Source of the DNA: Lucinisca nassula
Taxonomy: Eukaryota > Mollusca > Bivalvia > Lucinida > Lucinidae
Assembly (NCBI GenBank): GCA_963580285.1
Contig: OY757024.1
Coordinates: 119,660,045-119,724,044 of the forward strand
Reading direction: 5' to 3'
Length of the DNA stretch: 64,000 nt
Position 1 is the stretch's first letter, and each line of letters begins with the position of its first letter. This document shows positions 12,501 through 24,500 of the stretch, piece after piece. Both the position numbers and the translations under genes were made by a program. The notes under the pieces were generated by a model. The model saw only the letters and a list, made by a program, of their open reading frames with translations. It searched no databases and was not told the origin of the DNA.

Positions 12501-15500
12501 AGAGAAAGCGACCAGTGGGTCACGTATACCTCCGGCCAGTGCCACCCTCTGATATAACTTTCGAGCTTGTATGTAACATGAATGAAGAAGTCAAGAAGCT
12601 ATAAGAATCTATTATGTGCTTATAAAATCTAAACCAAACATAATCTTTCTAAATGGACCAAGGGAGTGTGAGCATCAATGTTACTGAAGCAGCAGGGTGG
12701 GGTATGCATCAATGAAATCTTTGACCTGGATTCAATTGAATTTGTCTTAGAGTTTAGAACATTATGTAACAGGCATCTATAAACTTTGTCATAAAACTTT
12801 AACCAAATGTAAACTTTCTAAGTCCATGACCTTGAGGTCTATGTCACTGTGGGTGGGGATGGGACGTGCATCTCGAAATCTTTGGACTGGTATGCAACAT
12901 TGATTGAAGTATCAACTGAATTTGTCTTTAGAGTTTAGAACAAACAGGCATCTACATGTATAAACTTTGTCATAAAACTTTAACTAAACGTAAAATTTCT
13001 TAGTCTGTGACCTTGACCTCAAGTCATTGTGAGGGGTGGGACATGCATCAATGAAATCTTTAGACCAGTATGTAACTTCAGTGTAAGTATCAACTAAATC
13101 TATCAAAGGGATCAGAAGATACAATCTCTTAGAATCTTTAACGCAAATTTTAACCAAAATGTAAAATTTCTAAGTCTGTGACCTTGACCTCAAGGTCACT
13201 GTGGGGGATGGGACATGCATCAATGAAATCTTTAGACAAGTATGTAACTTCAGTGTAAGTATCAACTAAATCTATCAAAGGATTCAGAAGATACAATCTC
13301 TTAGAAACTTTATCGCAAAACTTTAACCAAAATGTTAACGGAAGGACGGACGGACGGACAGACGGAAGGACGGAAACACGGACGAACGGCAGGACGAAAA
13401 CTATAAACCCCCATAGCATACTTCGTATGCCGGGGGTATAATAATGGTCCCGTTTATTTAAACTCTCAATAAACAGTACTGTAGCACAGGTTCTTGGAAC
13501 GTTGTTCCGTCGGAAATAAAACAAATATTCAAGGAGCAAATCCAGTCCCAAATTGGAACTTTTATAACATTTTCCCACCTTTGGGACAAAGAGTCCGGTC
13601 TTTCTTTTCCTAAATTGCTGAATTTATCAACGCAACGATTTTAAACACCTCTCCCCCCACCCAGACACACCCACTTTGCAACAAAGAGTCAAGCGCAAAT
13701 ATCAGCAATTGCACGACCCGCAGAAAAAGCAACCGACTGAAGTGGGTTGATTTCTAAGAGTGCCCTAAAATCACCGTGTCATTCTGTCATTCGGTCATTC
13801 TGTCAGTCCGTCAGTCTGTCTGTCCGTCCGTAACCCGTTTGTGAAAATTGGTGATAGTGACTTAACCGCTTGAAATATTTAAACAATTTTTGGCATACTG
13901 ATAGATATCAAAGAGATCTAACCAACGAACTTGCGAAATATTACATTCCATTTAGTATAGCCTCGCCGAGGCGAAAAACGTGAAAATTTTCGAACTGCTT
14001 CTCCTCGAAAATCGTTGGGCCGATTGAAGTCAAATTTCATATGGAGCCTCTATGGGATGGTGGAAACCAAAATTTGGTCATGCATAACCAAAATGTCCGC
14101 CAAGCCATATATGGTCTGCCTGTCTGTCCGTCCGTAACCCGTTTGTGAAAATTGGTGGTAGTAACTTAACCGCTTGGAATATTTAAACAATTTTTGGCAT
14201 ACTGATAGATATCAATGAGCTCTAACCAATGAACTTAAGAAATATTACATTCCATTTAGTATAGCCTCGCCGAGGCGAAAAATGTGAAAATTTTCGAACT
14301 GCTTCTCCTCGGAAACCGTTGGACCGATTGAAGTCAAATTTCATATGGAGCCTCTATGGGATAGGGAAACCAAAATTTGCTCATGGGGTCCAGGTCACAT
14401 GACCAAAATGGCCGCCAAGCCATATATGGTAAAAACCCTTCAAAAATATTTTTCTCCAGAACCACTGGGCAGATTTCCACGAAACTTGATAAATAGCATC
14501 TGGGACGTAGGCCCATCATAAATTGCTAAAATGGTGACCCTGGGTTGACCTTGACCTTCTTTGGGTTCGTCCGTTACCCGTTTGTGAAAATTGGTGATAG
14601 TGACTTAACTGCTTGGAATATTTGAACAATTTTTGGCATACTGATTGATATTAATGAGATCTAACCAATGAACTTGCGATATATTACATTCTATTTAGTA
14701 TAGCCTCGCCGAGGCGAAAAATGTGAAAATTTTCGAACTGCTTCTCCTCGGAAACCGTTGGGTCGATTGAAATCAAATTTCATCTGAAGCCTCTATGGGA
14801 TGGGGGAAACCAAAATTTGCTCATGGGGTCCAGGTCACATTACCAAAATAGCCGCCAAGCCATATATGGTCTTTCTGTCTGTCCGTCTGTAACCCGTTTG
14901 TGAAAATTGGTGATAGTGAATAAACCGCTTGGAATATTTAAACAATTTTTGGCATACTGATAGATATCAATAAGATCTTACCAATGAACTTGCGAAATAT
15001 TACATTCCATTTAGTATAGCCTCGCCGAGGCGAAAAATGTGAAATTTTCGAACTGCTTCTCCTCGGAAACCGTTGGGTCGATTGATGTCAAATTTCATAA
15101 GGAGCCTCTATGGGATGGGGGAAACCAAAATTTGCTCATGGGGTCAAGGTCACATGACCAAAATGGCCGCTAAGCCATATATGGTAAAAACCCTCCAAAA
15201 TAGTCTTTTCCAGAACAACTGGGCAGATTTCCACGAAACTTGATAAATAGCATCTGGGACGTAGGCCAATCATAAATTGCTAAAATGGTGACCCTGGGTT
15301 GACCTTGACCTTCTTTGTGCCTAGGTCAAACTTTGACAGATATGCTTTTGTATTGGAAAAGTGAGAATGCATTTTATCCTGCGATTCAGAATACAGCACT
15401 AAAGTATAAGATATATTTTTGCTCCTTACGATAAGGCGCATTTATTGGGGGGAACCGTTTTAGGTCCAGGTCACATGACCAAAATGGCCGTCATACCCAT

Positions 15501-18500
15501 ATATGGTAACACTTATAAAGCTAAAAGCATCCGGCGGGTCGTGCACATCAGCTGAAGCACTGGTTATTTTTTTAATTTTCCCTTGCAAAAAGGTTGGGAG
15601 AATTTCATAAGTTAAAGATGTTTGGTTAATTTTGGTCATTTAAAATACTTCACACATTTTCGACAAAACAACGTGCCAGGCACCTGAGTACTGTAGTAAC
15701 ATGAAATTGTAACTAGCATTTGCAAGAAAGAGTGACCATATGCCTTTGATAATGTGACAGCACACTCGTTATTGTCAGGTATTTCTATTTCGTTCATAAA
15801 TTCTTTACGTTCGCATGTTATATAAACAGGCATAGGCGAAGCTAAAGATGAAGCAAACACGAGTTACTGATTTGAAAGACTCCTCCCTTTTTTAAGTTTT
15901 TTAGACAACACTTCCGTTGTAGTTTCAAAATTAAATATCTAAAGCAACAAGGTCTATCGGAATCCGTATTTTATGGCGACTTAGCCACAAAGTTTGCTCT
16001 GTGTGTTACAGAAGGCCAAGACAAACTTCCTACGCTATACTGGTTACCAAAACTTCATAAAAACCTTGCAAAGCACAGTTTATTGCAAATTCTAGCTCTT
16101 GCACTACCACTGAACTTTCTAAATTCTTAACTTCCTGTCTTACTGCTATTAACGCATGTGATTAAATATTGTGATAAAGTCTTTGAAAGATCAGGAAGAA
16201 ATCTGCTTTAAATAAATTGAATTACAGACGTTTTCGTGCTTCTAGTCTGTCTAATTACGATTTTTCCACTCTTTACACTACACTTCCTCATAATCTTATA
16301 AAAGACAAGCTTAATGATTTAATTGAATGGACTTTTCACAGAGAAGATTCTCTCTGTCTTGCATGTATCAGAAATGCATTTTTCACTTATAAAGATCATA
16401 AGAATTATACACTTTTGTCATGTCAGAATGTGTGTGATGCCCTCACCTTTCTACTTGACAATATTTATATTAGATTCGGTACTAAGTTATTTAGACAAAT
16501 TGTGGGTATTCCGATGGGTACGAATTGTGCAACTCTTGTGGCTGATCTGTTCTTGTATTGTTTTGAAAGAGACTTCATGTTGTCGCTTTCCATTAATAAC
16601 CAATCTGAACTTATTGAAGCTTTTAGCTCCACTTCTAGTTACTTAGATGATTTATTAAATATTGATAATACTTATTTCGATGGTTTGATCAGTCAGATTT
16701 ACCCCCCAGAACTTCAGTTAAATATAGCAAATTCTTCTGATACCGAGGCCCCGTTTTTGGATTTACATCTATCTATTGTAGATGGGTTTGTTTCGTGCAA
16801 AATTTATGATAAACGAGATGACTTTGATTTTGAGATTGTAAATTTTCCTTTTTTGGATGGTGATGTTCCTCGTGCGCCATTCTATAGCGTTTATGTTTCG
16901 CAATTAATTCGATTTGCTAGAGTGTGTAGTTATGTATCTGACCTCAACACTCGTAATAAATTATTAACGGCTAAACTTCTTAATCAGGGTTATCGGTACC
17001 ATAAACTACGCAAAGCATTTTCAAAATTTTATAGACGTCATTCTGATTTAATTTCAAAATTCAATATTGGACTTGACTCTCTTCTGCAACAAGGTCTATC
17101 GGAATCCGAATTTTATGGTGACTTAGTATATAAATTCAGAAAAAAATATATAACCGCAATGACTTCAGCACCCAGTTTCGTAAAATCATTCTTCGATATA
17201 AAAAGATTGGGTACAACATGGATGTTATACGACAGACTGCGTGCATAGTTGTTAACCCAATCACGGTTGGCAACTTTGCTTCCCTCTTTTATTGCACGCC
17301 GGTGGGACAGGCCTCAGATTCTATGACGGTGCCAACGTAAAGGCTTATTGAGAATTAGAGAGATCTTTTTCAAGATAATGTTGGTTGGTGCCTGATGCTC
17401 TGTCTCTGGTCGGGCCCATCGGAGTCTAACTGTTGGTTTTCTTTTGCTCCAGCATTTCAGTGGTTTTTTGCTGTCGAGTCACCACCGTTGTCTCACCTTT
17501 GTGGTTCTTTGATTATTTGTGTTCATGGAGATGTTGCACTGATAAGTTAGGAGGCCTTCATGCGGACTGAACAAATTATTTGTCTAAATCGCGACGGAAG
17601 TAAGGGCGAGGATTGTGGCCTCGTAAAATCGATTTAAGCCACACAGTGGAATTCCTTCCACTGACCGTTCCAAGGCGGTTCTTCTGTGGTGGTTAATTTA
17701 TGTTGTTGTTTGTTACTGCTCACTGTGTGTATCACTTGTGTTTTTTTTATTTTGGATGGCCATTTGGCCATTTTGTTGGAAAGTTTTGTTTGTTTGTTTG
17801 TTTGTTTTGGAGTTTAACGGCCCAGTCAACACTATTTAGGTCATTTTTGAGCCGGTCAGTTTACCTATCCACACTTTCCTGGGCAGGCTTAAACGTAAGC
17901 GGTTAACCAGTACAGTGCACATTCTTTCGCCAGAAACTGACAACTGCCCTTCTTGAATCAGCGGAAGGGAGAGAATGACCGTAGAAAAGATTTCATGATC
18001 AATCTCCACGAAAGAATGTTGCCGACCCTGGCGGGAGTCGAACCCGCGTCCTCCTGATCACCAGTCAGAAGCGCATCCGACTAGGCTACCGAGGCCGGCA
18101 TTTTGTTGGAAAGTAACTGTTCTTATGGCCATATTTTGTTTAGGTTTCCATTATGGTCTGGTCGCCTTATGTTTGTGTTTCTTTCCCTTCGGTGTCTTTG
18201 ATGGGTGGAGTAAGTTAATTGTATCGATTCCTGATCTTTGTTTTACTTCTACTTAGTATATAAATAAAAAGATTGGGCACAACATAAATGTTATGCGACA
18301 GACTGCATGCATGGTGGTTAACCGAATCACGGTTGGCAACTTTACTTCCCCCTTTAATTGCACACCGGTGGGTCAGAATTCAAATTCTATGACGGTTCCA
18401 GTGCTAAGGCTTATTTAGAATTGAAATATAATTTAATTTAAAATTTAATGTTGGTTGGTACCTGATGGTCTCTGGTTTGGCCCATCGGAGTTTAACTGTT

Positions 18501-21500
18501 TTTCTTTAGCTCTAGCATTTCAGTTATTTTCCTATGTTGAGTCCTCACCGTTGTTTCGTCTCTGTGGTTGTTTGATTTTTGTGTTCTCGGAGATATTGCA
18601 CTGATGAGTTAAGAAGATTCATGCGGACTAAACAAACCATTTGTCTTAACCGCGACGAAAGTAAGAGCGAGGATTGCGGCCGCGCAAAACCGATTTAAGT
18701 CCCCTAGTTGCATGCCTTTTACTGACCGTTCCAAGGCGGTTCTTCTTTCGCAGTTTATTTTTGTAGTTCATCTTTGAATGTGCATATCGCTTTTTTTTTT
18801 TTTTTTGGTTTTGGATAGCCGATTGGCCACTTTGTGGGAAAGTAACTGTCATTTTGTCTTTCCGCTATTGATGTTTCCATTAGGGTCTAGTTATTACATG
18901 TTTGTGTTTCCTTCCCTTTGGTGTCTCTGATTGGAGGTGTGGTTTTATTTGATCGATTCCTGATCGTTGCCTTCACTTTTTAAAGACTGAGAGGCGATTG
19001 AAAGACTTGGTTCAAAGATTCAAACTCGGATAAATAAACGTGTGTTTCTCTGAATTATTCTAGATTTGTAAATTATTCTAAATAGATGTGATGGCATTGA
19101 TCACGAATCGACCTCACACCTCCCATGCAAGACAAGAAAGGGAAAGAAACACCAACATAAACAATTTCACACAATGAGAACTTCACAATGTGGAAAGCCC
19201 AAAGGACTGTTACTTTCCCCAAAATTGGCCAAACTGCTATTCAATGTAAAAATATTTTAGAAACACATACATGCAAAGACGCACTATAACAATAATAAAT
19301 CACAACAGAAGCACCGCCTTGGAACGATCAGCAACCCTGCTAGCATTCTACATAAATCTACAGCGGGCCGTTAGCGGCCCGTCAGCTACCCTGACGGCCC
19401 GCTAACGGCCCGCTGTAGATTTATGTAGAATGGCTAGCATTCTACATAAATCTACAGCGGGCCGTTAGCGGCCCGTCAGCTACCCTGACGGCCCGCTAAC
19501 GGCCCGCTGTAGATTTATGTAGAATGCTTACTGGGAAAAGTTGTTTTACTGCATGAATTTCACGTGGCCACAATCCTCGCCCTTGGTTCTGTCGTGATTT
19601 GGACATGATTAGAGGATCTTACATGAGTGGTCATGTATTATTGAATTTATTAAACGAGTTGAGGACAAGGGATAAAATGCGAGGCTTTGCCGAGCATTTT
19701 ATCCCTTTTCCTCAACGAGTTTAATTAATTGTTGAAATAGAGGATCTTACATGAGTGTTCATGTATTATTGAATTTATTAAACGAGTTGAGGACAAGGGA
19801 TAAAATGCGAGGCTTTGCCGAGCATTTTATCCCTTTTACTCAACGAGTTTAATAAATTATTGACATAGAGGATCTTACATGAGTGCTCATGTATTATTGA
19901 ATTTATTAAACGAGTTGAAGAAAAGGGATAAAATGCGAGGCTTTGCCGAGCATTTTATCCCTTTCTTCAACGAGTTTAATAAATTCAATAATACGTGATA
20001 ACGAATGCAAGATTCTATTTATCATATGACATTTAAAACGCATTTTATTCACGATTGTTTACAAAATGTCAATATTCCGCCGTTAGTAAACGCGACGTCG
20101 TTAAGGACGTCGTACATGTAACGTTACGGGACGTATCTAGCTAATTTGCATATTTAATCCACTAGTGGATTATCGAAAATAATACATGGCGTTATTACAC
20201 TCTCAGACGCGACGTCATATGATAAACTTTGTTCAGTCAACATGAAGGATTTCTAACTAATCGGTGCAACATCTCCGAGAATATAAAAGCCAAACGAATA
20301 CAGAATAAAACAACGATGAGGACTCGACAGCATGAAATAACTGAAATGCTGAAGCAAAGGAAAAATAACACTTTGATTCCGGTGTCCCGGCCAGAGGCAG
20401 AACACCAGGCACCAATCGACAATACTTAAAATAGTTTAAGTACGTCTTTAGGCCGGAGCCGTCATAGTGCCTACAAGCCGCCGGCTTGTAATTAAAGAGG
20501 GAAGAAAAGTTATCAACCATGACTGGATTAACTACAATGCATACAGTCTGTTGTATAATATATATACGTTGTACCCAATATTTTTATATCGTATATTGGG
20601 TACTGAAATCATTAAAAATATGTTTTTTTCTGAATTTATATACTAAGGCACCAATAAATCCAAGTCCCGAAAAGCCTTGTTACAGATGAGATTAAAACAG
20701 AAGTGAGGGCAATGATCAGGAATCGATACAATTACCTCACACTTCCCATCCAAGACACCAAAGGGAACGAAGCACAAACATAAAGCAACCTCACCATATT
20801 GAAAACGTCACAAGCCGAAAGCCAAACGGACAGTTACTCTCTCACAAGATGGCTAAATGGCTATGCAAAATAACATGATATTAGCACCGGCAAAACAATA
20901 AACGTAAATTACGCGGAATTCGTTTCACTGACGCGGTTTATTTTTTATGGTTTGTTTTTGAGTGTGTGTATCTGGGAAAGTATCTGTCTTTTTTCCGTTA
21001 CTGATGTTTCCATTAGGGTCTAGCTGTTCAATGTTTGTGTTTCTTTCCCTTCGGTGTCTCTGAAGGGAGCTCTGGGTTAATTGTATCGATTCCTGATCAT
21101 TGTCTTCACTTCCATGTTTTAAAAGAAACAATTCCAGGTTGAAGTGACTGTCCATAATATTACTGAATCATGGACGCCACTCAATGCTTGCATTTCTAAG
21201 TTCAGAACTTCAATTAAATAAGCAAATTCTTCCGATATGTCTGCATTTTTATTTAAATAAAAATCAAAAATGAGTCATTTGGATTTTTAACAACAAAGTA
21301 GAAGTAAAACAAAGATCAGGAATTGATACAATTAACTTACTCCACCCATAAAAGACACCAAAGGGAAAGAAATACAAATATTAAGCGACCAGACCATAAT
21401 GGAAACCTAAACAAAGGAAGGCCATAAGGACAGTTACTTTCCCACAAAATGGCCATATGGCCACCCAAAACCAAAAGACACAAGTGATACACACAGTAAG

Positions 21501-24500
21501 TTACAAACAACAACATAAATAAATCGCCACAAAAGAGCAACCTTGGAACGGTCAGTGGAAGATTTCCACTGGGGGGGGGGGGGGGCTTAAATCGATTTTA
21601 CGTGGCCACAATCCTCGCCCTTACTTCCGTCGCGATTAAGACAAATGATTTGTTCAGTCCGCATGAAGGCCTCCTAACTCATCAGTGCAACATCTCCGTG
21701 AACACAAAAATCAAAGAACCAAAGAGGTGAGACAACGGTGAGGACTCGACAACAAGAAACCACTGAAATGCTGGAGCAAAAGAAAACCAACAGTTAGACT
21801 CCGATGAGCCCGACCAGAGACAGAGCATCAGGCACCAACCAACATTATCTCTCTATTTTTCAATAAGCCTTTACGTTGGAGCCATCATAGAATCTGAGGC
21901 CTGACCCACCGGCGTGCAATTAAAGAGGGAAGCAAAGTTGACAACCGTGATTGGGTTAACTACCATGCATGCAGTCTGTCGTATAATATCCATGTTGTAC
22001 CCAATCTTTTTATATCGAAGAATGATTTTACGAAATTGGGTGCTGAAGTCATTGCGGTTATATATTTTTCTGAATTTATATACTAAGTCACCATAAAATT
22101 CGGGTTCCGATAGACCTTGTTGCAGAAGAGATTTAAGTCCAATATTGAATTTTGAAATTAAAACAGAATGGCGTCTATAAAATTTTGATTTCTCCCGGAC
22201 TTTCCGTAGACTTCATTGATAAGCTTTAGTCTTTAATTGTAGCTCTTCCTGGGCATCTACTTCTATATAAAGGATCTTACATGAATTTATTAAACGAGTT
22301 GAGGAAAAGGGATAAAATGCAAGGCTTTGACGAGCATTTTATCCCTTTTCCTCAACGAGTTTAATAAATTGTTGGCATAGAGGATCTTACATAAATGTTC
22401 ATGTATTATTGAATTTATTAAACGAGTTGAGGAAAAGGGATGAAATGCGATGCGATGCATTTTATATCTTTTCCTCAACAAGTTTAATGAATGCAATAAT
22501 ACATGAGCACGAATGCAAGATTCTATTTATCATATGACATCTATGACGCATTTTATTCACGTTTGTTTACAAAAATACCAATATTCCGCCATTAGTAAAT
22601 ACGACGTCGTTAAGGACGGCGAACATGTAACGGTGCGGGACGTATCTACCTAATTTGCATATTTAATCCACAAGTGCATTATCGAAAATATTACATTGCG
22701 TTTTTACACTCTCAGACGCGACGTCATATGATTAATCTTTTTTGCAATATTTAATCACATGGTTTTTGATGGCAGTAAGACATGAAATAAATAATTAATA
22801 AACCCTACCTAACACAGAGAAAATTGTTTTTTTTGGGGTATATATTTTTTTTTCTTATTTCTGCTCCAATACATAGGTTGGAGATACTCAAGCGAGCACC
22901 TACAACCTATGGTTTGGATATAAATAATAATAATATCATTAATTTTCATGAAAATTTACCGTTTGTGGGGTATGAAAAAAAAGGCACTTTGCTGCACAAA
23001 TGTGGTATCGAACTGTCAAAATTTTATACTCACCAATAAACAAACCAAAAACACATGCGTAGACAACTAACAATGGATAATTGTAGCACAGTGGACACAA
23101 TGCTGTCGCCACTCCGCAGATTGTCAAAGCTGTATTATATAGGGCCAGCCGATTTACGCCCTTCCTATCCGCCATAAATCCAAACAAGACACGTCCAACA
23201 GTGTTTGATATTCCGACTATTGAGACCAGCCATTTGGCCATGCTCTCACTGATTCCCTCATCCACTGCTCGATCAGTCAGGAATATAAACGGCATATTAA
23301 ATCCAATGCTCGTACAAAAATTGGAAACAACAAACATGAGAAATACTGCGTCCTTGAGCAATGAGAAATCACACATTTGTTTGACAGACAGATACACGCT
23401 GTCTGAAATCGTACAACAACATAGCTTAGTCTGTATGTCATTCTCAATGTTTTCGTGTAGTGATGTGATGCTTGTGATGTATAAGGCTGGGTGAGATCTG
23501 TGGATTGATATATTGAGAAAACTTCCACTCTGATACAATGAACCTGCAATGTAAAATGTACATTTTGACAGTTCCAATAAAACAACGTCCTACAGGTGCT
23601 GTTTTGGTATGCAAACGCACGCAACACAAATAAAACAAGAGGGCCCAGGGGCCCTGGTTCGCTCACCTGATCCAATGTATAACAAGTGGGCCCCGGGCAG
23701 GGTCAATTTTGGCCCCAGGGCTATAATTTGAACAATCTTGGTAGAGGTCCACAAGATGAAGCTTCATATCGAATATGAAAGACCTGGGCTTTCTGGTTTC
23801 AGAGAAGATTTTAAAGGTTTACCCTGCATATAGAAGTCTATGTAAAACAAGATTTTCCCTATATAAGTCTATGTTAAACCAAAGGGCTCCGGAGCAGGGG
23901 CATTTTTGGCCCCAGGGCTATAATTTGAACAATCTTGATAAAGGTCATCAAGACAAAGCTTCATAACAAATATCAAAGACCTAAGCCTTGTGTTTCAGAG
24001 AAGATGATTTTTAAAGATTTTCCCTATATAAGTCTATGTAAAACCAAAGGGCCACATGGCGGAGGCATTTGTGGTCTCAGGGCTATAATTTGAACAATCT
24101 TTATAGAGGTCCACTAGCTGAAGCTTCATAACAAATATCGAACACCTAAGCCTTGTGGTTTCAAAGAAGAAGATTTTTAAAGATTTTCCCTATATACGTC
24201 TATGTAAAACCAAAGGGCCCCGGAGCGGGGGCATTTTTGGCCCCAGGGCTATAATTTGAACAATCTTGGTAAAGGTCCACAAGATGAAGCTTCATACCAA
24301 ATATCAAAGACCTGGGCCTTGCAGTTTCAGAGAAGGAGATTTTTCAAGATTTTCGCTATATAAGCCTATGTAAATCAAAAGGGCCCTGGTGCGGGGGCAT
24401 TTTTGGCCCAAGCACTATAATTTGAATAATCTTGGTAGGGGTCCACTAGATGAAGCTTCATACCAAATATCAAAGACCTGGGCCTTGCTTTTTCTGAGAA

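Larger units (their letters stand above)
15925..18250 (+). mobile_element. YLDD-type retroelement with long non-coding tail
   Basis: Decayed reverse transcriptase (to about 17341), then a 3' tail with GTTGGTTGGTGCCTGATGCT, a block with TTTCAGTGGTTTTTTGCTG, GAGATGTTGCACTGATAAGT, AAGGGCGAGGATTGTGG, and the end GTATCGATTCCTGATC. A SINE-A copy is inserted in the tail at 17784-18098. At least eight partial tails of the same family occur in the window, mostly without the RT, suggesting 5' truncation on insertion. Position is intron 4, antisense to the host gene. Confidence 0.75.

Noticed and set aside
13150..13578. Minus frame of 142 residues
   Set aside because: Translation of the GTGACCTTGACC minisatellite and ACGG tract; no domain.
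22939..23577. Minus frame of 212 residues as a separate gene
   Set aside because: Only its middle (exon 4, 23034-23402) is transporter-like; both ends read through splice sites into intron.
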